From an uncultured Collinsella sp. (GTDB lineage Bacteria; Actinomycetota; Coriobacteriia; Coriobacteriales; Coriobacteriaceae): DNA of 17,131 bases. The DNA lies in NCBI GenBank assembly GCA_902478765.1, contig CABSMN010000003.1:1-17131 (forward strand), in the 5' to 3' direction. The position numbers were made by a program, and so were the translations under genes. Below, one piece after another: positions 6,019 to 15,326 of this stretch (its first letter is position 1; every line of letters begins with the position of its first letter). The notes under the pieces are model-generated. The model was given only the letters and a program-made list of their open reading frames with translations. It made no database searches and was not told the origin of the DNA.

Positions 6019-7302
6019 TTAGTAGATGACGGGATCGGGGACGGTAGCATGCTCGACATGCGCGCCGAGCGCCTGCAGCTTTTCGACAAACTGCTCGTAG
6101 CCGCGCTTGATGTGATGGATGGCCGAAACCTCGGTCGTCCCGTCGGCGATCAAGCCCGCTACGACGAGGGCCGCTCCGCCACGCAGATCGGGCGAGGTAA
6201 CCTGTGCACCCGAGAAGCCCTTGACGCCATGAATCATGGCATGATGGCTCTCGATACGAATGTCGGCACCCATGCGCACCAGCTCAGAGGCAAACATAAA
6301 GCGATTCTCGAAGATGTTTTCGGTAATAACGGAACTGCCGTCGGCAAGGGCGGAGAGCACCATAATCTGCGCCTGCATGTCGGTCGGGAAACCGGGGAAC
6401 GGAAGCGTCTGGATGTCGACCGGCTTGATACGCTCGGCACGGTTCACATGGACGCCATCTTCGACGCGCTCGCAGTCGATACCCATGAGCTCCATCTTCT
6501 TGAGCACCATGCCCAAGTGAATGGGGCAAAAACCCGTGACGTCGACACCGCGATCGTCGGCCATCAACGCACCGGCAACGATAAAGGTACCGGCCTCGAT
6601 GCGGTCGCCCACCACGCGATGGGTAACGGGATGGAGCTCTTCCACGCCTTCGATAGTCACGACGGGCGTACCGGCGCCGACAATCTTGGCGCCCATCTCG
6701 TTGAGCATGTTAGCGAGATCGACGATCTCGGGCTCGCGGGCGGCATTATCGATAACCGTGGTGCCCTGTGCGCGCACAGAGGCCATGATGAGGTTCTCGG
6801 TCGCACCGACGCTGGCGAACTCGAGCGTGACGGTGGTACCGCGCAGACCTTGGGGCGCATTAGCGTTGATGTAACCGTGGGCGGTATCGAACTCAACGCC
6901 CAGGGCCTCAAGACCAAGAATGTGCATATCGATCTTGCGAGCACCCAAGTTGCAGCCGCCCGGCATGGCAATTTTGGCGCGATGGAAGCGGCCCAGCAGG
7001 GGTCCCATGACGGCGGTGGAAGCGCGCATCTTGGCAACGAGCTCGTAGGGGGCCTCCCAAGAATCGACCTGAGAGGTATCAATCTCGAGCGTGTGCTCGT
7101 CGAGAACATCGATCGTAGCGCCCATGCCTTTGAGCACCTTGCCCATCACGTGGACATCGGAAATATCGGGCACGTTCTGCAGCGTCGTCTTGCCCGGCGC
7201 CAGAAGCGTTGCCGCCATGAGTTTGAGCGCGGAGTTCTTGGCGCCCGAAACGGGCACGGAGCCTCCGATGGCGTGGCCACCCTCAACGCGGATAATATCC
7301 AA
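6019..7302 (-). CDS. murA: UDP-N-acetylglucosamine 1-carboxyvinyltransferase (MurA)
   Basis: First committed step of peptidoglycan synthesis: transfers enolpyruvate from phosphoenolpyruvate to UDP-GlcNAc in the cytoplasm. The 427-residue protein has the EPSP-synthase/MurA double fold. Key residues are present: Lys22 in SGAKNS, RASTAVMGPLLGR (93-105), and the catalytic loop PGGC with Cys117, the residue that fosfomycin alkylates. The segment after the cysteine reads NLGARKID. The start is TTG at 7302, preceded by AAAGGG 6 nt upstream. A large terminator hairpin with its U-run at 7316-7320 lies immediately upstream, so transcription must come from read-through of the atp operon or from a promoter in or before the hairpin. 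The LCP gene follows closely. Confidence 0.97.
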   Translation of the reverse strand: MDIIRVEGGHAIGGSVPVSGAKNSALKLMAATLLAPGKTTLQNVPDISDVHVMGKVLKGMGATIDVLDEHTLEIDTSQVDSWEAPYELVAKMRASTAVMGPLLGRFHRAKIAMPGGCNLGARKIDMHILGLEALGVEFDTAHGYINANAPQGLRGTTVTLEFASVGATENLIMASVRAQGTTVIDNAAREPEIVDLANMLNEMGAKIVGAGTPVVTIEGVEELHPVTHRVVGDRIEAGTFIVAGALMADDRGVDVTGFCPIHLGMVLKKMELMGIDCERVEDGVHVNRAERIKPVDIQTLPFPGFPTDMQAQIMVLSALADGSSVITENIFENRFMFASELVRMGADIRIESHHAMIHGVKGFSGAQVTSPDLRGGAALVVAGLIADGTTEVSAIHHIKRGYEQFVEKLQALGAHVEHATVPDPVIY

Positions 7303-7315
7303 GGTCTACCCTTTC

Positions 7316-7354
7316 AAAAAGCATGCCCGGGGTGGCTGGGCCATCCCGGGCATG
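7316..7354 (-). terminator. Terminator/attenuator hairpin between atpC and murA
   Basis: A 14-bp stem with one G-U wobble (left arm 7322-7335, right arm 7341-7354) and a 5-nt loop is followed on the minus strand by C and then UUUUU (7320-7316). It ends the atp transcript 36 nt after the atpC stop codon. The U-run is only 13 nt from the murA start codon and almost touches its ribosome binding site. Confidence 0.9.
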
Positions 7355-7390
7355 ATGTGTTCGCAAATGGTCGAACGCTAAATCGTTTGA

Positions 7391-7783
7391 CTATTGGGCA
7401 AGCTTGAGCTTACACCATGCGATTTCATTATAGAGGTAGGCGCGGCGTGCATCATCCTCCGACAAATTACCCAGCTTCTCTTCAAAACCTTGAATATCAG
7501 CTTTAAGCTTGTCGGCATCGACGGTCGCCAAATCGCAAGCGCGCTCGGCGAGAACGGTCACGACATCGTCCGCAACCTGGGCATAGCCGCCGGCCACGGC
7601 AAACGTGTGGTCGACAGTGCCCATGGCCTTATCGGAAACGCGAACGTAACCGCGGTCGATCGTGCAGATCTCGCTGGAGTGAGCAGGCAGAACGCCAAAC
7701 TCGCCATCCGTGGACGGAATCGACACAAACGCAGCGTCGCCCTCATAGGCGCAGCTCACGGGGCACACGATGCGGATACGCAT
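7391..7783 (-). CDS. atpC: F1Fo ATP synthase subunit epsilon
   Basis: The central-stalk epsilon subunit, which couples gamma rotation to the c ring and can inhibit ATP hydrolysis. The 130-residue protein has the N-terminal beta sandwich with the family motif GEFGVLPAHS (28-37) and a C-terminal helical hairpin (about 85-130). It starts with ATG 3 nt after the atpD stop; GGAG within the end of atpD can serve as ribosome binding site. It is the last gene of the atp operon and is followed by the terminator at 7316-7354. Confidence 0.95.
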   Translation of the reverse strand: MRIRIVCPVSCAYEGDAAFVSIPSTDGEFGVLPAHSSEICTIDRGYVRVSDKAMGTVDHTFAVAGGYAQVADDVVTVLAERACDLATVDADKLKADIQGFEEKLGNLSEDDARRAYLYNEIAWCKLKLAQ

Positions 7784-7786
7784 AAC

Positions 7787-10149
<2,363 letters not shown>

Positions 10150-10154
10150 GGGGC

Positions 10155-11753
10155 TTAGTTCTCCTCTGATCCAGAAACATCCGAATGGTGCTTGGCCATG
10201 AACTGCTGCTTGAAGTCGCCGATGACGCGCAAGAGCTCAGCCTTGGTGTCATCATCGATCTTCTTGGCGCGAACCTTGTCGAGCAGCGAACCAAAGCCAT
10301 TGTCCATGTACTCGATGAGCTCGGCACGGAAAGGCAGCACGTCGGCGATCTCCAGGTCATCCAGGAAGCCCTCGTTGCCAGCGAACAGCGTAACGATCTG
10401 CTCGCCAACCTCAAACGGCTTGTAACGCGGCTGCTTCAGGAGCTCGGTCATGCGAGCACCGTGGGTCAGCTGCTTCTGAGTAGCCTCGTCGAGGTCGGAG
10501 CCGAACTGCGTAAAGCCAGCGAGCTCCTGATAGGAAGCGAGGTCCAGACGGAGGTTGCCGGCGACCTGCTTCATGGCCTTGGTCTGCGCATCGCCACCGA
10601 CGCGGGACACGGAGATACCCACGTCGACTGCCGGGCGCTGACCCTGGAAGAAGAGCTCGGACTGCAGGTAGATCTGACCATCGGTAATGGAAATGACGTT
10701 GGTCGGAATGTAGGCCGAGACGTCGCCGTCCTGGGTCTCGATGATCGGCAGTGCCGTCATGGAGCCGTAACCGTTCTTCTTGGACATCTTGACGGCACGC
10801 TCGAGCAGACGAGAGTGCAGGTAGAAGATGTCGCCAGGATAGGCCTCGCGTCCGGGCGGACGATGCAGCGTCAGCGACATCTGACGGTAGGCCACAGCCT
10901 GCTTGGACAGGTCATCGTAGATGACGAGCACGTGGCCGCCGGGGTTGGTCTCGCTGGCGGGCTTGCCGTCCTCGCCGTTGTACATAAAGAACTCGCCAAT
11001 AGCGGCACCGGCCATAGGCGCGATGTACTGCATAGGGGCGGAATCGGCAGCGGTGGCCGAAACGATGATGGTGTAGTCGAGCGCACCGTGCTGAGCGAGG
11101 GTCTCGCGGATGTTGGCAACCGTGGAGGCCTTCTGGCCGATGGCGACATAGATGCAGACCATGCCCTTGCCGCGCTGGTTGAGGATAGCGTCGATGGCGA
11201 TGGCGGTCTTACCGGTCTTACGGTCACCGATGATGAGCTCACGCTGACCGCGGCCAATAGGCACCATGGAGTCGATAGCGAGCAGACCGGTCTGAACCGG
11301 CTCGCACACCGGGGTACGATCGATGACGCCGGGAGCCTTGAACTCGATGGGGCGACGGTGCGTAGCGACGATGTCGCCCAGGCCGTCGATGGGCTGGCCG
11401 AGCGGATTGACGACGCGGCCGAGCATGGCACGGCTCACGGGGATATCCATAACGCGGCCAGTGGTGCGGCACTCGTCGCCTTCCTTGATGGAGTCGACGG
11501 CACCGAACAGAACGGCGCCGACCTCGTCACGGTCAAGGTTCTGGGCAAGGCCGAAGACGGTCTCACCGGTATCGGAGCTCTTGAACTCCAGAAGCTCGCC
11601 TGCCATGGCGCTCTTGAGGCCGGAGACGCGCGCGATGCCGTCGCCTACCTCGTCGACCGTTGAAACCTCATGCGTATCGACCGTCGCGGAGAGGCTCGTG
11701 AGCTGCTCCTGCAGTTTCTTGGCGATATCCTGGGCATTGAGGGTTTCGGACAT
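10155..11753 (-). CDS. atpA: F1Fo ATP synthase subunit alpha
   Basis: The non-catalytic nucleotide-binding F1 subunit. The 532-residue protein has Walker A GDRKTGKT (176-183), the [11 protein letters not shown]alker B region (277-286), [11 protein letters not shown] (298-308) and the arginine-finger motif [10 protein letters not shown] (Arg384). Between MYNG and HVLVIYDD, where most alpha subunits continue directly, there is an insertion of about 12-13 residues (roughly 261-273, [13 protein letters not shown]). It is longer than the usual 500-515 residues, partly for that reason. The start ATG overlaps the atpH stop by one base (TAATG). Confidence 0.98.
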   Translation of the reverse strand: MSETLNAQDIAKKLQEQLTSLSATVDTHEVSTVDEVGDGIARVSGLKSAMAGELLEFKSSDTGETVFGLAQNLDRDEVGAVLFGAVDSIKEGDECRTTGRVMDIPVSRAMLGRVVNPLGQPIDGLGDIVATHRRPIEFKAPGVIDRTPVCEPVQTGLLAIDSMVPIGRGQRELIIGDRKTGKTAIAIDAILNQRGKGMVCIYVAIGQKASTVANIRETLAQHGALDYTIIVSATAADSAPMQYIAPMAGAAIGEFFMYNGEDGKPASETNPGGHVLVIYDDLSKQAVAYRQMSLTLHRPPGREAYPGDIFYLHSRLLERAVKMSKKNGYGSMTALPIIETQDGDVSAYIPTNVISITDGQIYLQSELFFQGQRPAVDVGISVSRVGGDAQTKAMKQVAGNLRLDLASYQELAGFTQFGSDLDEATQKQLTHGARMTELLKQPRYKPFEVGEQIVTLFAGNEGFLDDLEIADVLPFRAELIEYMDNGFGSLLDKVRAKKIDDDTKAELLRVIGDFKQQFMAKHHSDVSGSEEN

Positions 11754-12229
11754 TAGGCTTCACCTCCGTACGAATTAGCAGAGTTTGCGAGGGTCTCCTG
11801 CGCGATGCGCAGCTGCGTCTTGACGGAAATGTCACGACGCTCGCCGCGGGCCTCGAGCACCAGGCCGCCCACGATAGACGGGTCGACCTGCTCGATAAGG
11901 AATACCTTGCGGCCGAAGTCCTGCTCGCATTTCTTAGTGATGGTTTGACGCAGCTCGTCGTCGAGCGGGATCGCCGTGGTGACGGTCACGCCCACTACAT
12001 CCTCGTCTTCCTCGGCAACATACTTAAAGGCAGCTGCCACCTTGGGAAGAAGGTCGAGCTGGTCGCGCTTGGACATGGTGTCGAGCACGGCGATGATCTC
12101 GGGGCTGGCAGAAGCCAAGCGCTCGATCATCTCGAGGTCCTCGAACACATGGTTCTCGGCCTTGGCGGCTTCCAAAAGGGAACGCGCGTAGGTCTCGAGC
12201 ACCTTGTCCTGATAGCGGCTAGTCGGCAT
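11753..12229 (-). CDS. atpH: F1Fo ATP synthase subunit delta
   Basis: Links the b-subunit peripheral stalk to the top of F1. The 158-residue protein has the six-helix N-terminal domain (about 1-105) and the typical C-terminal motif [20 protein letters not shown] (119-138). It is somewhat shorter than the usual 175-180 residues. The start ATG lies within the end of atpF (11-nt overlap), and the stop overlaps the atpA start, so translation is probably coupled on both sides. Confidence 0.95.
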   Translation of the reverse strand: MPTSRYQDKVLETYARSLLEAAKAENHVFEDLEMIERLASASPEIIAVLDTMSKRDQLDLLPKVAAAFKYVAEEDEDVVGVTVTTAIPLDDELRQTITKKCEQDFGRKVFLIEQVDPSIVGGLVLEARGERRDISVKTQLRIAQETLANSANSYGGEA

Positions 12230-12821
12230 TCAGGCTACCTGCTTCCTGGATGTAGCGCTCGATGAGCTTCTTCTGCTCGGCATCGTCCTCGAGTGCCTCG
12301 CCCACGATCTTGGTGGCGACGGCAACGGACAGGTCGGCGATGGAGCTCGCGGCACCGGCGTAGATGGACTTGCGCTCGTCCTCGACGGTCGTATGGGCCT
12401 TGGCGATAATCTCCTCGGCCTCCTTGTGAGCAGCCTCGATGATACGGGCACGCTCGGACTCGGCGTCCTTACGGGCCTCGAGAACGATGTCGGCAGCCTG
12501 ACGACGGGCGTCGGTGACGATCGAGTCGGACTCAGCGCGCTTGGCGATAGCCTCCTGCTTGGTCTTCTCGGCCTCGTCGAGGCTCTCCTCGATCTTCTTG
12601 CCGCGCTCCTCCATGGTTTTCATGATGCCCGGCAGGGCGACCTTGGCCAGCACGATCCAGATAATCAGGAAGGCGATAAGCGCCGGGATGAACTCCGCCA
12701 TCTTAGGGATGAGGATGTCCGCACCGGCAGCGCCGTCCTCGGCGAACGCGGAAACCGGCATAAGCAGCGCGGCCGCGGACGCGGAGAGTGCGATCGCGCT
12801 CTTCTGGGATGAAAGATTCAT
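12219..12821 (-). CDS. atpF: F1Fo ATP synthase subunit b with signal-peptide-like N-terminus
   Basis: Peripheral-stalk subunit. After a membrane segment (about 44-63, IPALIAFLIIWIVLAKV) comes a long charged, heptad-like helix (about 67-165) that dimerizes and reaches delta. The 200-residue protein is longer than the usual 155-165: it has an extra N-terminal segment with Lys7, a hydrophobic core (8-23) and SAFA-ED (24-29), which looks like a signal peptidase I site after Ala27. Starting at Met41 would give a classical b subunit, but no ribosome binding site precedes it, whereas the ATG at 12821 has GGAG 8 nt upstream. The implied topology (leader, short external segment, out-to-in membrane helix) fits a b subunit. 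Confidence 0.95.
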   Translation of the reverse strand: MNLSSQKSAIALSASAAALLMPVSAFAEDGAAGADILIPKMAEFIPALIAFLIIWIVLAKVALPGIMKTMEERGKKIEESLDEAEKTKQEAIAKRAESDSIVTDARRQAADIVLEARKDAESERARIIEAAHKEAEEIIAKAHTTVEDERKSIYAGAASSIADLSVAVATKIVGEALEDDAEQKKLIERYIQEAGSLNAD

Positions 12822-12836
12822 ACTTGACGCTCCGTG

Positions 12837-13031
12837 CTATTTAACGATCAGCGCGACAACGAAGCCGATCAGAGCCAGAGCCTCGCCGAAGGCGGAGCCC
12901 ATGATGAAGACGGTGAACACGCGGCCCTGGACCTCAGGCTGACGGGCCATAGCACCCGTAGCACCCAGAGCAGACAGGCCGATAGCAAGACCAGCGCCGA
13001 TAACACCGAGACCGTAACCGATAACTCCCAC
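12837..13031 (-). CDS. atpE: F1Fo ATP synthase subunit c
   Basis: Forms the proton-driven rotor ring of Fo. The 64-residue hairpin has a glycine/alanine-rich first helix, the polar loop ARQPE (29-33) and a second helix with the ion-binding Glu50 (FGEALALIGFVVAL). Residues typical of Na+ rings (a Gln in helix 1 and Ser/Thr just after the Glu) are absent, so H+ coupling is inferred. It is shorter than usual (Bacillus about 70, E. coli 79); an in-frame stop nine codons upstream rules out a longer N-terminus. The start is GTG with a near-perfect ribosome binding site, consistent with the high copy number of c. Confidence 0.96.
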   Translation of the reverse strand: MGVIGYGLGVIGAGLAIGLSALGATGAMARQPEVQGRVFTVFIMGSAFGEALALIGFVVALIVK

Positions 13032-13035
13032 GATT

Positions 13036-13043
13036 CCTCCTTT
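13036..13043 (-). promoter_or_regulatory. Very strong ribosome binding site of atpE
   Basis: AAAGGAGG lies 4 nt before the GTG start and is the strongest Shine-Dalgarno match in the operon. It decides the GTG start and would raise c-subunit synthesis above its neighbours. Confidence 0.85.
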
Positions 13044-13086
13044 GTCGTGCGTGTCTTATTTCACGCAGGATAACCTTTTTATAACT

Positions 13087-13114
13087 GCCGGGCTCCATGG
13101 GTACGGGCACCGGC
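13087..13114. other. Stem-loop in the atpB-atpE intercistronic leader
   Basis: The 124-nt gap between atpB and atpE is by far the longest inside the atp operon and contains no gene. GCCGG (13087-13091) pairs with CCGGC (13110-13114), extendable with a bulge to about 9 bp. On the minus strand it is followed by an AT-rich patch (TTATAAAAAGG) leading to the atpE ribosome binding site. It could affect mRNA stability or expression of atpE; no U-run follows, so it is not a normal terminator. Confidence 0.35.
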
Positions 13115-13155
13115 GGTTTAACGAATTGCCTTACCTTTAAGGCGCGAGCGGAAGA

Positions 13156-13959
13156 CTACTCCTCCTCCGCGACCTCCTCTGCCTCGGAGACATACACGGC
13201 GGTAAGGACCGTGAAGACGTAAGCCTGGATGGCGCCGACCACAAGCTCGATCGCATAGATCAGGATGAGGATGGCAAGCCAGGCCAGCGAAGGCAGGGCG
13301 CCGACGGCGTGGGCCGCGGAAACCTGCTGAAGCAGCGGCTGCATGAACATGCTCGCCATGATGGCGAACGAGCCCATGACCACGTGTCCTGCGAACATGT
13401 TGCAGAACAGACGGACGGCAAGCGTGATGAGGCGCAGGAAGGTCGAGAAAAGCTCGACGACCCACACGAGCACGTTCATCGGGAAGCTCACGCCCTGCGG
13501 GGCGAGGCTCTTGATGTAGCCGATCACGCCGTGAGCCTTGCATCCGTAGTAGATGAAGTACACGAAGGCGAAAATGGCGAGTGCGGCGGTGGAGCCGATT
13601 GCGCCGGTGCCGGGCTTCATTCCCGGGATCAGGCCGATCATGTTATTGATCAGGATGAACAGGAAAAGCGAGCACAGGAACGGGAAGTGCTTCTTCCAGT
13701 TCTCACCCACGACACCCTTGCCGATATCGTTCTCGACGTACTCGATGATGTACTCGAAACCGTTGACGAAGAAGCCCTTGGGAACCAGGGTCTGCTTCTT
13801 CTTGAACACGGCCAGGACGATCAGGAGCACGATCGTGGAGACGATCAGCCAAAACGAGTACTGCGTGATGCCGCAGCTCAGATCGCCCACGACAGGGGTG
13901 GAGCTGAACTCGCTGACCAGATGATTAATCTCATCAGGCAGCTTTTCAAAAATTTCCAC
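13156..13959 (-). CDS. atpB: F1Fo ATP synthase subunit a
   Basis: The stator of Fo that provides the two proton half-channels. The 267-residue membrane protein has five or six hydrophobic segments. The essential arginine is Arg183 in VRLFCNMFAGH (the usual motif is LRLFGNMFAGH, so a Gly is replaced by Cys next to the key helix), and the last helix carries IELVVGAIQAYVFTVLT. The C-terminus is very acidic (EAEEVAEEE). The start is GTG at 13959 with AAGG 7 nt upstream, 3 nt after the end of the atpI-like gene. Confidence 0.96.
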   Translation of the reverse strand: MEIFEKLPDEINHLVSEFSSTPVVGDLSCGITQYSFWLIVSTIVLLIVLAVFKKKQTLVPKGFFVNGFEYIIEYVENDIGKGVVGENWKKHFPFLCSLFLFILINNMIGLIPGMKPGTGAIGSTAALAIFAFVYFIYYGCKAHGVIGYIKSLAPQGVSFPMNVLVWVVELFSTFLRLITLAVRLFCNMFAGHVVMGSFAIMASMFMQPLLQQVSAAHAVGALPSLAWLAILILIYAIELVVGAIQAYVFTVLTAVYVSEAEEVAEEE

Positions 13960-13962
13960 GAC

Positions 13963-14274
13963 TTACCTTTCGACCTCATGAGGATCTCGCAGCGCCTTGA
14001 CGACACGAACCGTGCAGGCAGCCATAAAGGCCACGAAGCCGATCGCCTCGCCCAGGAGGAACATGCGAAATGCCTCTCCGAACAACACAAACACAACCAA
14101 GGTAAAGACGAGCAGGGCGATTGCCGAGACCGCCAGACTCACCATACCCTTGAGCATGTCCGCATTCTGTTTATCGTCAAGAACCGGCTTGAGCGTAAAG
14201 ACAAAGGGAAGGAAGGCAATTGCGCCCGCGATGGCGCCTGCAACGATAGCGAGCAGATCGGCTATCTGAAACAC
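13963..14274 (-). CDS. atpI: AtpI-like membrane protein at the head of the atp operon
   Basis: A small protein of 103 residues with three hydrophobic segments (about 5-28, 45-66 and 72-92) and a basic C-terminal tail. I assign it to ATP synthase subunit I mainly from size, hydrophobicity and position directly before atpB; AtpI proteins are poorly conserved and are thought to help c-ring assembly or ion supply. I chose GTG at 14274, with TGAGGA 5 nt upstream; the frame stays open upstream to 14349, but that part would cover the promoter and has no ribosome binding site. It ends 3 nt before the atpB start. Confidence 0.72.
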   Translation of the reverse strand: MFQIADLLAIVAGAIAGAIAFLPFVFTLKPVLDDKQNADMLKGMVSLAVSAIALLVFTLVVFVLFGEAFRMFLLGEAIGFVAFMAACTVRVVKALRDPHEVER

Positions 14275-14335
14275 TGGCGTCCTCACTTTCCTTTTTAACG
14301 CTTCACAGAACAGTTCCCGCCAAACATTGGTGACT

Positions 14336-14363
14336 ATTGTACGAGCCAATCGCTAAAGTACAA
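14336..14363 (-). promoter_or_regulatory. Putative promoter of the atp operon
   Basis: On the minus strand, -10 TACAAT (14341-14336) lies 16 nt from a -35-like TTGTAC (14363-14358), about 60 nt before the atpI start. The -10 is a good match and the -35 is moderate. An inverted repeat AACCGA/TCGGTT (14362-14367 with 14375-14380) touches the upstream edge of the -35 and could be a regulator site. Confidence 0.42.
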
Positions 14364-14478
14364 CCGAAAAAGCATCGGTTAATACGCACCTGTTCGTTTT
14401 CTTAAGACCTTCTTTATGCCGCAGGTACGGTAATACGTTTTTCTCGAACCCTGCAGGGCAAAACGTCCGTTAACAGGA

Positions 14479-14513
14479 GTGCGCGCGGTCGCCTTTTGTT
14501 CGTCCGCGCGCAC
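14479..14513. other. GC-rich stem-loop downstream of upp
   Basis: A 10-bp perfect stem GTGCGCGCGG (14479-14488) with its complement (14504-14513), extendable by two more pairs past a T-T mismatch, lies 42 nt past the upp stop. There is no U-run on the minus strand, so it may act as a mRNA 3'-end stabilizer or a weak terminator between upp and the atp operon. Confidence 0.45.
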
Positions 14514-14555
14514 CGTTTCTTCGTATTTGCAGCCGCGGCCGTCTTAGCCCAGCGA

Positions 14556-15203
14556 CTAGAGCGTGCCGTAGATGCGGTCGCCGGCGTCGCCCAGGCCGGG
14601 AACGATGTAGGCAGCCTCGTTGAGATGGTCGTCGATGGCGCAGGTATAGATATGCACATCAGGGTCCTTCTCGGTCAGCGACTTGAGGCCCTCGGGGGCC
14701 GCGACGATGCACAGCATGCGGATGTCCTTGACACCGCGCTCGCGCAGGTAGCTGATGGCCATTTCGGCCGAACCGCCCGTGGCAAGCATGGGGTCGACGA
14801 CCAGGCAGATGCGCTGGTCGATATCCTTGGGCATCTTGCAGTAATACTCGTGCGGCTCGTGGGTGACCTCGTCGCGCTCCATGCCGATGTGGCCCACGCG
14901 AGCAGAGGGCACCAGGTCGAGGATGCCGTCGACCATGCCGAGGCCCGCACGCAGGTTGGGCACGATGGCGAGTTTCTTGCCGGCAAGCTGTTTGAACGTG
15001 GCGGTAGTGATGGGGGTCTCGACCTCGACGTCTTCCATAGGCAGGTCGCGCATGGCCTCGTAGCCGTCAAAAAACGCGAGTTCGCGCACGAGCTGGCGGA
15101 ACTGGTTGGTGCCGGTGTTTTTGTCGCGCAGGATCGACAGCTTGTGCTGGACGAGCGGATGATCGACAAGCGTCACACGGGACGCATCGTAGGTGACGGT
15201 CAT
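14556..15203 (-). CDS. upp: Uracil phosphoribosyltransferase
   Basis: Pyrimidine salvage enzyme that makes UMP from uracil and PRPP. The 215-residue length is normal for bacterial Upp. It has the PRPP-binding loop [10 protein letters not shown] (137-146), the uracil-binding C-terminal motif [12 protein letters not shown] (203-214), and the N-terminal region with [14 protein letters not shown] chose ATG at 15203 because the family N-terminus starts there; the frame continues 20 codons upstream without family resemblance. An AAAGGGG lies about 11 nt before the start. Upp is commonly found directly before the atp operon in Firmicutes and Actinobacteria. The upstream 123-nt leader contains two mutually exclusive hairpins. 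Confidence 0.96.
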   Translation of the reverse strand: MTVTYDASRVTLVDHPLVQHKLSILRDKNTGTNQFRQLVRELAFFDGYEAMRDLPMEDVEVETPITTATFKQLAGKKLAIVPNLRAGLGMVDGILDLVPSARVGHIGMERDEVTHEPHEYYCKMPKDIDQRICLVVDPMLATGGSAEMAISYLRERGVKDIRMLCIVAAPEGLKSLTEKDPDVHIYTCAIDDHLNEAAYIVPGLGDAGDRIYGTL

Positions 15204-15226
15204 GGGTTGATTGCCCCTTTCGTTGC

Positions 15227-15254
15227 GGCCGCAAAACGGCCTTGCTGACAAGGC
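15227..15254 (-). promoter_or_regulatory. Overlapping alternative hairpins in the upp leader
   Basis: GCCTTG-CTGA-CAAGGC (15239-15254) and GGCCG-CAAAA-CGGCC (15227-15241) share bases 15239-15241, so only one can form at a time. They lie 24-51 nt before the upp start. No U-run follows, so if they regulate anything it would more likely be translation or stability than termination. Confidence 0.3.
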
Positions 15255-15326
15255 GCGCAGCAATGTTGCCGCCGCACGCCATGCATAAGTTTAGCGGTTT
15301 GTTGTATCGAGCAGCCCATCGCAGCC

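Noticed and set aside
10185..11663. A 492-codon plus-strand frame opposite atpA
   Set aside because: Antisense shadow of a highly conserved gene; low-complexity composition typical of such frames.
14449..14458. CCCTGCAGGG palindrome between upp and the atp operon
   Set aside because: Ten bases without loop or flanking signal; likely chance in GC-rich DNA.
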